The notes beneath the pieces were generated by a model, which was not told the origin of the DNA, made no database searches, and was given only the letters and a program-made list of their open reading frames with translations. Source: Ferruginibacter sp. (GTDB taxonomy: Bacteria > Bacteroidota > Bacteroidia > Chitinophagales > Chitinophagaceae). From it: DNA of 61,619 nt. The position numbers and the translations under genes are program-made. How positions within the stretch are numbered: position 1 is the first letter of the stretch; every line of letters begins with the position of its first letter. Location of the stretch: contig JAOQAK010000043.1 of assembly GCA_025963635.1 (NCBI GenBank), positions 1 through 61,619 of the forward strand. The letters run 5' to 3'. Shown piece by piece: positions 1 to 9,232 of this stretch.

Positions 1-110
1 CAAAGCTTTATAAAGTCTCCTTCGTAATCATAAAAATTATCAATCTTGTTTAAGGCATTCAACTCGTCATAATGAGCTGTAATAGATTCAATCAATTGAT
101 CTTTTGTCAT
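1..110 (-). CDS. N-terminal fragment of an unidentified protein, cut by the window edge
   Basis: An open frame runs from an ATG at 110..108 to the window edge without a stop, giving 36 residues that begin MTKDQLIESITAHYDELNAL and continue with an acidic, Tyr-rich stretch (NFYDYEGDF). I cannot name it with certainty. The N-terminus reminds me of some Bacteroidota transposase-like proteins, but that is a memory of style, not a match I can verify. The coding pattern (third-position variation, no stops) and the ATG just behind a purine/pyrimidine-rich leader favour a real gene. The remainder lies outside the window. Confidence 0.5.
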   Translation of the reverse strand, partial: MTKDQLIESITAHYDELNALNKIDNFYDYEGDFIKL

Positions 111-435
111 ATGAAAGGGGGTTAGTTCCTTAAATTTACAAATTATCTTTATGCGACAATTTGAAATGCACCCTTTCCAAGGGATGGATTTTGACGATTG
201 GTAAGGCGTGTGGCCAAGGCACTATTGACGGCTTATTACAGCTAACTATCTGTCGGAAGCAAGTGTATATCCGGTACAGTTGAAATGTACCATCAAGTTT
301 GCCCGGATTTAGAAAGGCCTTCAAATAATTGATGTTTTTACTGATGATATTACCCCCGGGAAACGGCTAAATCTATGAAATATGTTGGTGGCACCCGTTC
401 GTCCTAAACTATTTAAATGATTGTTTGTTAAACTG
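111..435. other. Gene-free stretch
   Basis: No convincing gene is visible. A 62-codon open frame on the minus strand (136..324) has no recognisable family features or usual start context, and I regard it as chance. The stretch would hold the promoter of the leftward truncated gene and, if that gene belongs to an insertion sequence, the element's end; I cannot define a terminal repeat without the other end. Confidence 0.5.
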
Positions 436-443
436 TAACTTTG
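436..443 (+). promoter_or_regulatory. Candidate Bacteroidota -7 box (TAACTTTG)
   Basis: TAACTTTG matches the TAnnTTTG -7 element of Bacteroidota housekeeping promoters and lies 14 bp before the ATG of the DUF3347 gene. No clear -33 TTG at standard spacing is seen. The short distance implies a very short 5' leader. Confidence 0.5.
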
Positions 444-457
444 GCGAAACTACAGGA

Positions 458-1069
458 ATGAAAAGAATATTATTGGCATTGATAATTTTATTGATAGCTT
501 TTGGCAGTTACTGGTACTTTTTCAAAGACAAAAACAAAGTGCACGATGAAACAAAAGCGGCTCCGGTGGTAGCGCATAAACACACCAATTCTTTTAACCA
601 GGGGATTGATAGTTTGTTAAGCGCCTACTTTATTATGAAGGATGCTTTTGTGATCGCCGATAGCAGTGTCGCGAAATCCGCTGCAGGCAAATTAGCAACG
701 TTGGCAGATAGTAGCATCCTGGCTGAATTAAAATCTGATCCAAGCGGCATTTATCAAAGTGCCGTAATGCAGTTGAGCGATGTAAAAGTGAATGCAGAAA
801 GCCTGATACAACAAACAAAGCTGGTAGAAATGAAGCAAGATTTCCGGATGATCAGTGAAAGTATTTACCCTTTGCTGAAGACGATCCACTATGAAGGCAA
901 AACATTGTATTGGCAAAATTGCCCGATGGCATTTGGTGAAGACAACGGCGCCAACTGGATCAGTAATACAGAAGAGGTCATCAATCCCTATCTTGGAAAA
1001 AAACATCCTGAATTCAAAGCTACGATGTTGCATTGCGGGGAAGTGAAAGACAGTATAAAAGCACAGTAG
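458..1069 (+). CDS. DUF3347 domain-containing exported or membrane-anchored protein
   Basis: 203 residues. The frame is open from a TTG at 425, but the ATG at 458 gives a normal hydrophobic N-terminus (MKRILLALIILLIAFGSYWY), so it is preferred. The body fits DUF3347: a helical segment (FNQGIDSLLSAYFIMKDAFV) and a C-terminal block with LYWQNCPMAFGEDNGANW, NPYLGKK and MLHCGEVKDSI. These Cys, Met and His residues are the conserved ones of the family, which often accompanies CusB-type copper efflux proteins and is thought to bind metal in the periplasm. No copper efflux genes lie nearby here, so a metal role is inference only. The first residues form a signal anchor. It is followed by a heptamer repeat and appears to be a single-gene unit. 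Confidence 0.8.
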   Translation: MKRILLALIILLIAFGSYWYFFKDKNKVHDETKAAPVVAHKHTNSFNQGIDSLLSAYFIMKDAFVIADSSVAKSAAGKLATLADSSILAELKSDPSGIYQSAVMQLSDVKVNAESLIQQTKLVEMKQDFRMISESIYPLLKTIHYEGKTLYWQNCPMAFGEDNGANWISNTEEVINPYLGKKHPEFKATMLHCGEVKDSIKAQ

Positions 1070-1073
1070 TTTG

Positions 1074-1108
1074 TTGATGGTTGATGGTTGATGGTTGGAA
1101 GTTAATAG
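1074..1108. repeat. Intergenic heptamer array (TTGATGG)
   Basis: Three exact TTGATGG units (1074-1094) followed by two degenerate 7-bp units (TTGGAAG, TTAATAG) lie five bases after the stop of the DUF3347 gene. Similar 7-8 bp arrays with other units occur elsewhere in the window. Confidence 0.7.
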
Positions 1109-1150
1109 TTTTACTTTATTGTTACATTGGAAATTCATTTGATTTAAACA

Positions 1151-1339
1151 ATGGATAGAATTCTTAAAATAGTACATCTAAAAAACAGGAATACTGATTT
1201 TATGTATTGGATGTCCAGGAGCGAGATTGAACGACTTGAAGCCATTGAAACACTACGACAGCAATATATAAATTATAAGAAAGATGTTCGGTCAAGACTT
1301 CAGAGAGTTTGTAGAATTGTTAATCAAAAACAAAGTTGA
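1151..1339 (+). CDS. Small conserved hypothetical protein paired with a nucleotidyltransferase
   Basis: 62 residues, basic, Arg/Gln-rich (e.g. IERLEAIETLRQQYINYKK, ending RVCRIVNQKQS). I recognise the pattern as a small protein often encoded directly before DUF6036-type nucleotidyltransferases in Bacteroidota, but it has no assigned function. It overlaps the start of the downstream gene by 56 bp in another frame, which suggests translational coupling and a two-protein unit. No signal peptide or membrane segment. By arrangement it could be an antitoxin-like partner; that is inference from gene order only. Confidence 0.65.
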   Translation: MDRILKIVHLKNRNTDFMYWMSRSEIERLEAIETLRQQYINYKKDVRSRLQRVCRIVNQKQS

Positions 1340-1721
1340 GTACCTTATTGTAGATGGCTACGCCGTTGGTGTTCACGGACATCCACGTTATACTGGCGAC
1401 TTGGATATATGGCTCAATCCAACTCCTCAGAATGCTGATTTAATATTAAAATCTGTAAATGATTTCGGATTTTCGTCTTTCGCACTCACCCAGGCAGATT
1501 TTACTAAACCAGGAAATGTTATTCAATTGGGCTACCCTCCTCTTAGAATTGATCTACTTACAGAAATTGATGGCGTAACGTTTGAAGAATGTTTTAAAAA
1601 TCGCAAAGAAGTTATGATCGATGATTTAAAGGTTAATTTTATCGGCTACAACGACTTATTGAAGAACAAAAAAGAATCAGGACGTCCTCGCGACATAGAT
1701 GATATAGATAACTTGAAATAA
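1284..1721 (+). CDS. DUF6036/MNT-like nucleotidyltransferase
   Basis: 145 residues. The N-terminal third carries the minimal nucleotidyltransferase signature: LIVDGYAVGVHGHPRYTGDL followed by DIW, i.e. the GY/GG turn and then the two metal-binding aspartates of the DxD motif (around residues 38 and 40). Most relatives have GG where this protein has DG at residues 23-24. The middle (PPLRIDLLTEIDG) fits the third-aspartate strand. The C-terminus ends in RPRDIDDIDNLK, usual for this family. Such proteins are often toxin-like members of two-gene cassettes (AbiEii, MNT-HEPN types). It overlaps the 62-residue gene upstream by 56 bp. Function as a toxin or defence enzyme is inferred from family habits, not shown. 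Confidence 0.7.
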   Translation: MFGQDFREFVELLIKNKVEYLIVDGYAVGVHGHPRYTGDLDIWLNPTPQNADLILKSVNDFGFSSFALTQADFTKPGNVIQLGYPPLRIDLLTEIDGVTFEECFKNRKEVMIDDLKVNFIGYNDLLKNKKESGRPRDIDDIDNLK

Positions 1722-1817
1722 TTTACTGGCTACAGCAGGCATTTACAAAGTGATCCCAAATGCAAAAGTTTGAACCTGGATCATTCTTGCAACCCTCCAA
1801 ATGGCTATAAACTAACA

Positions 1818-4172
1818 ATGACAAACAAATCCCTTTTATTTCTCCTCTTATTACTTCCTTCCCTGCTATTTGCTCAAAAAAAATATACAATAAGCGGTTA
1901 TGTGCGGGATGTTCGAAACGGCGAAACACTCATTGGCGCTACTGTTGCAGTAAAAGACAAAACCAAGGGAATCAGCAGCAATCAATACGGCTTTTACTCA
2001 CTTACACTTACTGAAGGAACATACGAACTAATCGGCTCCTACGTTGGATATCAACCCGCCTTAGTTTCAATAAAACTCGACGCCGACAAGCAATTCAATT
2101 TTGACCTGTTACCCCGAACTGCGCTTACGGAAGTGGTGGTGACCTCTAAAAAAAGAGATGAAAATGTAAGGACACCGCAAATGGGAAAGTTCGTATTGCC
2201 CATAGAACAAATTAAAGCAATCCCCGCTTTCTTGGGTGAAGTGGACTTATTAAAAACGGTGCAACTTTTACCAGGCGTTCGCAATGCAGGAGAAGGAAGC
2301 GCGGGCATCTATGTTCGTGGTGGCGGGCCGGATCAAAATTTGATTATGCTGGATGATGCCGTCGTGTACAATACTGGGCATTTATTTGGCTTCTTTTCCA
2401 TCTTCAATTCGGATGCGATTAAAAATGTGTCATTGATTAAAGGTGGGATGCCCGCACAATATGGTGGTCGCCTATCAAGCGTTTTAGATATTGCCATGAA
2501 GGAGGGAAATGATAAACAGATGCAGGTAGATGGAGGCATTGGTGTGATTGCCTCAAGGCTTTCTATCCAGGGGCCCATCAAAAAGAATAAGGCCTCCTTT
2601 ATAATTTCCGGCAGGCGAACCTATATCGATGCATTGACAAAACCCTTCATCAAAAAAACCAGCCAGTTCCATGGTTCGGGTTACTATTTTTATGATCTCA
2701 ATGCAAAAGTTAATTACCGGTTTTCTGAAAAGGATCGTCTGTACTTAAGCGGTTATTTTGGAAAAGATGTGTTCGACTTTGTAAACGGACAAAGAAGCCT
2801 GGATGTAAATATTCCATGGGGCAACGCAACGGGAACGCTAAGATGGAACCATGTTTTTAACAACAGGCTTTTTGGTAATACTACCGCTGTTTTCAATAAT
2901 TATAACTTCAGCTTTGAAGCGGCACAAAATAATTTCAACATCAAACTGTCATCAGGCATTCGTGACTTTAGTTTGAAGCAGGATTTTGATCTTTATCCTT
3001 TTACCGGCCATAAAGTAAAGTTTGGCGGCATTTATACCTATCACCGTTTTACACCCAATGTTATCAGTGGCCGGCAGGATTCAGTTATTTTTAAGCCCCT
3101 CAATGCGCAGTCGAAGTTTGCACATGAAGCGGCTGTATATGTGCAGGACGACTGGGAACTAAGCGATAAAGTAAAGATCAATGCAGGCCTCCGCTATAGT
3201 TGGTTTCAGCAAATTGGCGCTTATACAATTTACAAAACAGATGCTGACGGCAACAGGCTTGATAGTACGATATTTTCCAAAGGACAACCGGTAAAAACCT
3301 ATGGCGGTCTTGAACCACGCTTCACCGTTCGGTTTGCAATCAATGATGAAACTTCTATTAAAACTTCCGTTACCAGGAATTTGCAATACATACATCTTGT
3401 AAGCAATTCAGGCACTACGCTTCCGACTGATCTATGGGTACCAAGCACCTACCGGGTAAAGCCTCAAATAAGCTGGCAATATGCCACCGGGCTGTTCAAA
3501 AATTTCAAAGACAATATGTATGAGACTTCGCTGGAAGTCTATTACAAAAAGATGGAGAACCAAATCGAATATGAGGAAGGATATACGCCGAATACACTGG
3601 AAGACACGGAAAACTTTTTTACGTTTGGAAAGGGCTGGAGTTATGGCTCAGAATTGTTTATCAATAAAACAAGAGGACGACTAACAGGATGGATTGGGTA
3701 TACACTCAGCTGGACCTGGCGCAAGTTTGCAGGGCTTAATGCTGGTGGAAAGTATCCTGCGAAATATGACCGGAGGAACGATATGAGCATCGTGGCTATC
3801 TACGAATTGAATAAACGTTGGAAATTATCAGGCACATTCGTTTTCGGCACAGGCAATGCCGCTACATTGCCCCAACGCTTTTATGTTATCAATGGCATAC
3901 TAACGCAGGAGTATAGCCGCATCAACGAATACCGGCTGCCTGCTTATCACAGGCTTGATTTTGCAGCAATCAACTCTCCCAAAAAAAATGAGCATCGTAA
4001 AATAAAAACAGAGTGGGTTTTCAGCATTTACAATATTTACAGTCGTAAAAATCCTTACTTCATTTATTTTGATCAAACAGGCAATCCCTTTGACGGCACT
4101 TTAAAAGTTCAGGGCAAGCAGGTGAGTCTCTTCCCCATTATTCCTTCAGTTACATTAAACTTTAAATTTTAG
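1818..4172 (+). CDS. TonB-dependent outer-membrane receptor with carboxypeptidase-like N-domain
   Basis: 784 residues from the ATG at 1818; the frame is open from a TTG at 1770 but only the ATG gives a clean signal peptide (KSLLFLLLLLPSLLFAQ). After it come a carboxypeptidase-D-regulatory-like beta-sandwich (about residues 20-105, with GYVRDVRNGETLIGATV), a plug domain (about 115-220, with AGIYVRGGGPDQNLIMLDD) and a C-terminal beta-barrel ending in an aromatic residue (LNFKF). It acts in the outer membrane, taking up a ligand with energy from TonB-ExbBD. No SusD-like lipoprotein gene adjoins it, so it is not a typical SusC/SusD polysaccharide pair; the substrate cannot be told. It stands alone between the nucleotidyltransferase pair and a convergent exported-protein gene. 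Confidence 0.9.
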   Translation: MTNKSLLFLLLLLPSLLFAQKKYTISGYVRDVRNGETLIGATVAVKDKTKGISSNQYGFYSLTLTEGTYELIGSYVGYQPALVSIKLDADKQFNFDLLPRTALTEVVVTSKKRDENVRTPQMGKFVLPIEQIKAIPAFLGEVDLLKTVQLLPGVRNAGEGSAGIYVRGGGPDQNLIMLDDAVVYNTGHLFGFFSIFNSDAIKNVSLIKGGMPAQYGGRLSSVLDIAMKEGNDKQMQVDGGIGVIASRLSIQGPIKKNKASFIISGRRTYIDALTKPFIKKTSQFHGSGYYFYDLNAKVNYRFSEKDRLYLSGYFGKDVFDFVNGQRSLDVNIPWGNATGTLRWNHVFNNRLFGNTTAVFNNYNFSFEAAQNNFNIKLSSGIRDFSLKQDFDLYPFTGHKVKFGGIYTYHRFTPNVISGRQDSVIFKPLNAQSKFAHEAAVYVQDDWELSDKVKINAGLRYSWFQQIGAYTIYKTDADGNRLDSTIFSKGQPVKTYGGLEPRFTVRFAINDETSIKTSVTRNLQYIHLVSNSGTTLPTDLWVPSTYRVKPQISWQYATGLFKNFKDNMYETSLEVYYKKMENQIEYEEGYTPNTLEDTENFFTFGKGWSYGSELFINKTRGRLTGWIGYTLSWTWRKFAGLNAGGKYPAKYDRRNDMSIVAIYELNKRWKLSGTFVFGTGNAATLPQRFYVINGILTQEYSRINEYRLPAYHRLDFAAINSPKKNEHRKIKTEWVFSIYNIYSRKNPYFIYFDQTGNPFDGTLKVQGKQVSLFPIIPSVTLNFKF

Positions 4173-4309
4173 AACAGGGGTGATACTGTAAAGCAATGCA
4201 TCTTTCTAATAAAAATTCGATGATTTTATCCAGCGTTGTAAAGCGAAATAAATAATTTTGCAGGCGATGGAAGCAGAACTGAACTGTTTCACTCCAATGA
4301 AAAGCTATT

Positions 4310-5407
4310 TTAATTTATGCTATTGGCGGAGTTTGAGCCATTTGCCCCCGATTTTACGAAACGGATGGTACCGCTCTTCTTCAGATCAGATGCGATCCGC
4401 ACTTCATATCTTCTCTCACCGTCGGTTACCACCATCAAAGCAGTATTTGGTGGATAGATGCCCAGGTTCTCGGCGTACATGGTAAGTTCATTGGTTTCCT
4501 TTCCTGTATTGGCTTCAAGCATTAAAGTAATGGGTTTATCGCCCAGCCTTTTATGAGAGAGTAACAGCTTTCCGTTGTAAAAAAGTGAAATGCTATCACC
4601 ATCTATTTCGCCATTATCATACAGGTCAACCTTGAAGGTGGCGTGTTCGATTTCAATCGTTTTAATAATATCATTGCTTCTTTTTTCAAAAGCCATGCTC
4701 GGTGGAAGGATGGGTACTACCTGCTTTTTTACTTCAGGTGCAATAATTTCAGGCGCATCCCGCTCCACAGGGTTGTTTTTTGCTTGGGGCGGTGTTGTGG
4801 TGGTAATCTTAGGCTTCGACTTAGGTGCTGTTTTAGCAACAGGAGGTGTAACGGGTTTTGAACTATTTTTTTCTACCAGCGAGGGTGCTTTTGCAACTGG
4901 TTTTTGTGCTGAAAAAGGTGTTCCGTTTTTTGATTTATTATAAGAAGAAAGATCCCGGCTAACGGTTCTTCTTGTTAAGGTAGTGTTTCCCTTGCCACAT
5001 TCTCCTACCTGGCCTGGCGCAGTAACCCATCTTCCGGTAAGCTCTTCAGTGTCCCCATTTTTTTGATAGCTTAAAATATGTGTTTGCAGGCAGTCACTCC
5101 AATCCGGTGGCATTACTCCCTTTACCCGGGCGGTTTCCGTGATCTTCATGCTTTTTGTGCTCTTATAGTAGGTGCCGGTTAAAGAACAGATAACATAATA
5201 TTTCCTGTTTTGAAAATAACTATAAGAAAAGCCGCTGATCTGTGATCCGTTGATTTCAATTTCCAGCACATATTCGGTAGTTGCTCCCCCGGTCAATACA
5301 ATATCGCCGCTGCTATTAAAATAGCCACGCCATTGACCGTTTATCTTTTGGGCTAAGAGGGCCGCAGGAAGTAAGAAAAAGGTTGCTACAATAATCCAAC
5401 TTTTCAT
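4310..5407 (-). CDS. Exported protein of unknown function with Pro/Lys/Thr-rich linker
   Basis: 365 residues from the ATG at 5407, chosen because it opens a good signal peptide (MKSWIIVATFFLLPAALLAQ). An ATG 19 codons upstream (5464) directly follows a -7 box and cannot be excluded. Residues 20-150 form a beta-rich domain starting INGQWRGYFNSSGDI, reminiscent of lipocalin-like exported Bacteroidota proteins; 155-255 is a low-complexity Lys/Pro/Thr/Ala linker; 260-365 is a second beta-rich domain (EIEHATFKVDLYDNGEIDGD, then SLFYNGKLLL) that looks like a module found in other secreted Bacteroidota proteins. No catalytic motif is evident. Divergent from thrS. Confidence 0.75.
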   Translation of the reverse strand: MKSWIIVATFFLLPAALLAQKINGQWRGYFNSSGDIVLTGGATTEYVLEIEINGSQISGFSYSYFQNRKYYVICSLTGTYYKSTKSMKITETARVKGVMPPDWSDCLQTHILSYQKNGDTEELTGRWVTAPGQVGECGKGNTTLTRRTVSRDLSSYNKSKNGTPFSAQKPVAKAPSLVEKNSSKPVTPPVAKTAPKSKPKITTTTPPQAKNNPVERDAPEIIAPEVKKQVVPILPPSMAFEKRSNDIIKTIEIEHATFKVDLYDNGEIDGDSISLFYNGKLLLSHKRLGDKPITLMLEANTGKETNELTMYAENLGIYPPNTALMVVTDGERRYEVRIASDLKKSGTIRFVKSGANGSNSANSIN

Positions 5408-5467
5408 GATCTCTTTTACATTTACTTTCAAACAATTAGCCCTATGGCGTTCAAATTTCCTCATCTA

Positions 5468-5475
5468 CAAAGATA
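5468..5475 (-). promoter_or_regulatory. -7 box (TATCTTTG) of the exported-protein gene
   Basis: TATCTTTG on the minus strand matches TAnnTTTG. It lies 60 bp upstream of the chosen start at 5407 and faces away from the thrS box, so the 5408-5551 gap is a divergent promoter region. Confidence 0.55.
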
Positions 5476-5509
5476 TTTTAGTTGTGTACTTCCTTAGCTA
5501 ATACTTCGT

Positions 5510-5517
5510 TAAATTTG
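5510..5517 (+). promoter_or_regulatory. -7 box (TAAATTTG) of thrS
   Basis: TAAATTTG matches the Bacteroidota -7 consensus, 34 bp before the thrS ATG. The remaining leader is too short for a T-box or other complex regulatory RNA. Confidence 0.55.
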
Positions 5518-5551
5518 CATCTCAAAAATAAAGGTTGAATTTACACAAATT

Positions 5552-7492
5552 ATGATAAAGATTACATTACCGGATGGTGCAGTCAGGGAATATGAAGCCG
5601 GAGTTAGTGCAATGGATGTTGCAAAATCGATCAGCGAAGGACTCGCCCGCAAAGTGTTGGCCGCAGCGGTGAACGGACAGGTTTGGGATGCCAGCCGTCC
5701 AATAACAGGAGATGCTTCACTTCAATTGCTCACCTGGAATGATTTAAACGGTAAATCCACTTTCTGGCATTCTTCAGCCCATTTAATGGCAGAAGCTATC
5801 GAAGATCTGTTTCCGGGTGTAAAATTTTGGGTAGGCCCTCCTTTGGAAACCGGTTTTTATTATGATGTCGACCTGGGTGATAACCAGGTAGGAGAAGAAG
5901 ATCTTAGAACGATAGAAAAGAAGATGGCTGAACTGGCCAAACAATCGAATTCATTTGTACGGAAAGAAATATCTAAAGCAGATGCCGTTCAGTATTTTTC
6001 AGATAAAGGTGATGAATACAAGCTTGACTTATTGAGTGGCCTGGAAGATGGTGGAATCACTTTATACACCCAGGGAAGCTTTACCGATTTATGTCGTGGG
6101 CCGCATATACCCAATACTGGTTTTATTAAGGGCATCAAGCTAACCAACATCGCCGGAGCTTATTGGAAAGGGGATGAAAAAAACAAAATGCTCACCCGTA
6201 TTTATGGTGTAACATTTCCAACTACAAAAGAACTGGATGAATACCTTGTGCTACTCGAAGAAGCCAAAAAAAGAGATCACAGGAAATTGGGTAAAGAGCT
6301 TGAACTGTTCGCATTCTCCGAAAAAGTAGGTATGGGTCTTCCTTTATGGTTGCCCAAAGGAGCCATGTTAAGAGAAAGGTTGCAGCAGTTTTTACAGAAA
6401 GCCCAGATGGAAAGTGGCTACCTGCCGGTGATCACACCGCATATCGGGCATAAGAATTTGTATGTTACTTCCGGTCACTATGAAAAATATGGAAAGGATA
6501 GTTTTCAGCCCATTAAAACACCGCAGGAAGGAGAAGAGTTTTTTTTAAAGCCAATGAACTGTCCTCACCATTGCGAAATTTATAAAACGTCACCGCGGAG
6601 TTATAAGGACCTGCCATTAAGGCTGGCAGAATTCGGCACAGTTTACCGGTACGAGCAGCATGGCGAATTACACGGCTTAACCCGCGTAAGAGGATTTACA
6701 CAGGATGATGCTCATTTATTCTGTATGCACAACCAGGTAAAGGATGAATTTAAGAAAGTGATCGACCTGGTACTGTATGTTTTTAATTCTTTAAGCTTTA
6801 CAGATTATACGGCACAGATTTCGCTGAGAGATAGGGTCGACAGAACGAAGTACATCGGTAGCGATGAAAACTGGAATCTTGCTGAAAACGCAATCATTGA
6901 AGCCGCGGCGGAGAAAGGTTTGAAAACAGTGGTGGAATATGGTGAAGCGGCTTTCTACGGCCCCAAGCTCGATTTTATGGTAAGAGATGCCATTGGGAGA
7001 AAATGGCAATTAGGTACAATACAGGTAGATTATAACCTACCCGAGCGATTCGATCTTACTTATATCGGTGAAGACAACAGCAAACACAGGCCCGTAATGA
7101 TTCACCGGGCTCCGTTTGGAAGCATGGAACGGTTCATAGCTGTTTTGATCGAACATTGTGCAGGCAAGTTTCCTTTGTGGCTTGCTCCAACACAGGTAAA
7201 GCTTTTGCCAATCAGCGATAAGTTTTTGCCGTATGCAGAAATTGTGTTATCTGAATTAAAAAAAGCAGATATTCGCGCTGAAATTGACGACAGGAACGAG
7301 AAGATCGGAAAAAAGATCCGGGATACGGAACTGGCAAAGATCCCTTTCATGCTGGTTTTGGGCGAAAAAGAAGTGAATGAAAGTAAAGTAGCGATTAGAA
7401 GGCAAGGCAAAGGAGATCTGGGAGTAAGTACTGTACCGGAATTTATAGAAAGAGTGAGTGAGGAAGTAACGAGTAAAAGAGCGTTTGAATAA
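5552..7492 (+). CDS. thrS: Threonyl-tRNA synthetase
   Basis: 646 residues, normal length. Charges tRNA-Thr with threonine in the cytoplasm. Visible order: TGS domain (1-60), editing domain with [10 protein letters not shown] (about 73-82) and CRGPH (the second zinc-like editing site), then the class II catalytic core with [10 protein letters not shown] (zinc cysteine and histidine), motif 2 ([16 protein letters not shown]), motif 3 ([13 protein letters not shown]) and a C-terminal anticodon-binding domain ([14 protein letters not shown] onwards). All catalytic motifs look intact. infC starts 66 bp downstream, so the classic thrS-infC pair is kept. Two tRNA-Thr genes lie in the tuf cluster of the same window. 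Confidence 0.97.
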   Translation: MIKITLPDGAVREYEAGVSAMDVAKSISEGLARKVLAAAVNGQVWDASRPITGDASLQLLTWNDLNGKSTFWHSSAHLMAEAIEDLFPGVKFWVGPPLETGFYYDVDLGDNQVGEEDLRTIEKKMAELAKQSNSFVRKEISKADAVQYFSDKGDEYKLDLLSGLEDGGITLYTQGSFTDLCRGPHIPNTGFIKGIKLTNIAGAYWKGDEKNKMLTRIYGVTFPTTKELDEYLVLLEEAKKRDHRKLGKELELFAFSEKVGMGLPLWLPKGAMLRERLQQFLQKAQMESGYLPVITPHIGHKNLYVTSGHYEKYGKDSFQPIKTPQEGEEFFLKPMNCPHHCEIYKTSPRSYKDLPLRLAEFGTVYRYEQHGELHGLTRVRGFTQDDAHLFCMHNQVKDEFKKVIDLVLYVFNSLSFTDYTAQISLRDRVDRTKYIGSDENWNLAENAIIEAAAEKGLKTVVEYGEAAFYGPKLDFMVRDAIGRKWQLGTIQVDYNLPERFDLTYIGEDNSKHRPVMIHRAPFGSMERFIAVLIEHCAGKFPLWLAPTQVKLLPISDKFLPYAEIVLSELKKADIRAEIDDRNEKIGKKIRDTELAKIPFMLVLGEKEVNESKVAIRRQGKGDLGVSTVPEFIERVSEEVTSKRAFE

Positions 7493-7558
7493 AATATTTA
7501 TTAACTTTAAATCAAAAGCTGTGCGTAGGGCACAGAATTGTAAATCTAAAATCAATTA

Positions 7559-8152
7559 ATGGCATTTCCACCCAGGGCACCCAGAGGTGCATTTAACCCA
7601 CGTTTCAGAAAAGAACAACAACAGGAACACCGAACCAATCATATGATCAGAGTACCCGAGGTACGGCTGGTCGGCGAAAATATAGAACCAGGTATTTATC
7701 CTGTGGCTGATGCGCTTAAAATGGCAAAAGATCAGCAACTGGATTTAGTAGAAATCTCTCCCGGCGCAAATCCCCCGGTATGTAAAATCATCGATTACAA
7801 CAAATTTTTGTACGATGAGAAGAAGAAGAAAAAAGAAATGAAGGCGAAATCCAAAACCAGTGAGGTAAAGGAAGTTCGTTTTACACCCAATACAGATGAC
7901 CACGATTTTGAATTCAAATGTAAACATGCTGAAAGATTTTTGCTGGATGGCAATAAAGTAAAAGCACATGTACAATTTAAAGGACGTGCCATCATGTTTA
8001 AAGAAAGAGGTGAGTTGCTTTTATTAAAATTTGCAGATCGCCTGAAAGACGTTGGCGCTTTGGAAGGGATGCCGAAAATGGAAGGCAAACGAATGTTGGT
8101 AATGTTCGCTCCCAAAAGCCAGAAGAAAGTGAAGAATTCAGAAAAACAATAA
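7559..8152 (+). CDS. infC: Translation initiation factor IF-3
   Basis: 197 residues. Binds the 30S subunit, keeps it free of 50S and checks the initiation codon. N-terminal domain includes IRVPEVRLVGENIEPGIYP and KIIDYNKFLYDEKKKKKEMK; a Lys-rich linker joins the C-terminal domain (EVRFTPNTDDHDFEFKCKHA, then KAHVQFKGRAIMF). Start is an ordinary ATG, unlike the AUU/AUA start used for autoregulation in enterobacteria. A strong terminator follows within 5 bp of the stop, and rpmI and rplT, which usually follow, are absent here. Confidence 0.96.
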   Translation: MAFPPRAPRGAFNPRFRKEQQQEHRTNHMIRVPEVRLVGENIEPGIYPVADALKMAKDQQLDLVEISPGANPPVCKIIDYNKFLYDEKKKKKEMKAKSKTSEVKEVRFTPNTDDHDFEFKCKHAERFLLDGNKVKAHVQFKGRAIMFKERGELLLLKFADRLKDVGALEGMPKMEGKRMLVMFAPKSQKKVKNSEKQ

Positions 8153-8156
8153 AATT

Positions 8157-8184
8157 TAAAAGGATGCGCTGTCATCCTTTTTTT
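8157..8184 (+). terminator. Intrinsic terminator after infC
   Basis: Stem AAAGGATG / CATCCTTT with a 6-nt loop, followed by a run of T. Ends the thrS-infC unit. Confidence 0.85.
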
Positions 8185-8230
8185 ATGTGTCAGTGCATTC
8201 ATGAACTGATAATTTTTAATACTCTATGGA

Positions 8231-9232
8231 ATGACGAATACTCAACGGGTTATCCAGTTTACATTGCTTTCAGCAGGAATATTTTTTAGCATTGGCATAA
8301 ATGCGCAGGTTAAGTGGATAAATGTTGATGCCGGCTATGGGCCATTACCGCCAGGTTTTCACGTATACAAAACTACCGACTCATTGGATGGAAAGCCATT
8401 TATTGCATATTATGCAATAGCGGATATTAAAAACAAATCTTTACAGTTTTCTGCAGATACGACGTATAAAAGAAGATTAACCCCAACACAGTTTTATCAA
8501 AAAAACGGCCAGGCATTACTGGTAGTGAATACTACGTTCTTTTCGTTTGCAACCAATCAGAACCTGAATGTGGTGGTTCAAAACGGCAAGCTGGTTGCTT
8601 ACAATATTCATTCTTTACCAGGCAAAGGAAAAGATACTTTCACCTATCGTCATCCATTTAATGGCGCCATTGGCATTACAAAAAAACGAACGGCAGACAT
8701 AGCGTGGATCTATTCGGATTCATCTCGTAAAACAGCATATGCTTCGCAGTCGGTCGTTGAATTCTCCAAAGATTCAATCGTTGAAAGCCCTTTTGAAGAA
8801 GTAATCACCAGGACTTCAACAAATTCCAATGCAACTGAACGTTTATTTCATAAATGGAAAATGCAAACTGCAGTTGGTGGAGGACCGGTGCTTGTCCAAA
8901 ACGGGCAGGTAAAGATTACCAATAACGAAGAACTAAAATTTTACGGAAAAGCAATCAGTGATAAACATCCCCGCACATTGATGGGATACACAAAAGACAA
9001 TCAACTCATCATTATGGTCATAGAAGGCCGTAATCCTGGTGCGGCTGAAGGAGCGGATCTTCAACAGGCCGCACAAGTGATGGCAGCAGTGGGTTGTATT
9101 GAAGCACTCAATCTTGATGGTGGAGGCAGTAGTTGTATGCTCATCAACGGAAAAGAAACTATTCACCCTAGTGATAAAGGCGTGCAAAGGGCTGTTCCCG
9201 CTGTGTTGGTGATTACCGATAAAACGCGGTAG
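8231..9232 (+). CDS. Phosphodiester glycosidase family protein (NAGPA/DUF2233), exported
   Basis: 333 residues. N-terminal hydrophobic stretch ending GINAQ is a signal peptide, so the protein is periplasmic or secreted. The C-terminal two thirds show the family's core: LLVVNTTFFSF, a PRTLMGYTKDNQLIIMVIEG segment, and the strongly conserved ALNLDGGGSSCMLINGK. Members hydrolyse phosphodiester-linked N-acetylglucosamine (mammalian uncovering enzyme) or related exopolysaccharide links. The natural substrate here is unknown. Two ATGs overlap at the start (8226, out of frame, and 8231); the second opens the gene. Confidence 0.85.
   Translation: MTNTQRVIQFTLLSAGIFFSIGINAQVKWINVDAGYGPLPPGFHVYKTTDSLDGKPFIAYYAIADIKNKSLQFSADTTYKRRLTPTQFYQKNGQALLVVNTTFFSFATNQNLNVVVQNGKLVAYNIHSLPGKGKDTFTYRHPFNGAIGITKKRTADIAWIYSDSSRKTAYASQSVVEFSKDSIVESPFEEVITRTSTNSNATERLFHKWKMQTAVGGGPVLVQNGQVKITNNEELKFYGKAISDKHPRTLMGYTKDNQLIIMVIEGRNPGAAEGADLQQAAQVMAAVGCIEALNLDGGGSSCMLINGKETIHPSDKGVQRAVPAVLVITDKTR

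Noticed and set aside
136..324. 62-residue open frame on the minus strand
   Set aside because: No family pattern or start context, composition like non-coding DNA.
728..1177. 149-residue open frame opposite the DUF3347 gene
   Set aside because: Antisense shadow of a clear gene and runs into the heptamer repeat.
5408..5551. T-box or other riboswitch before thrS
   Set aside because: Leader after the -7 box is under 40 nt and no T-box sequence is present.
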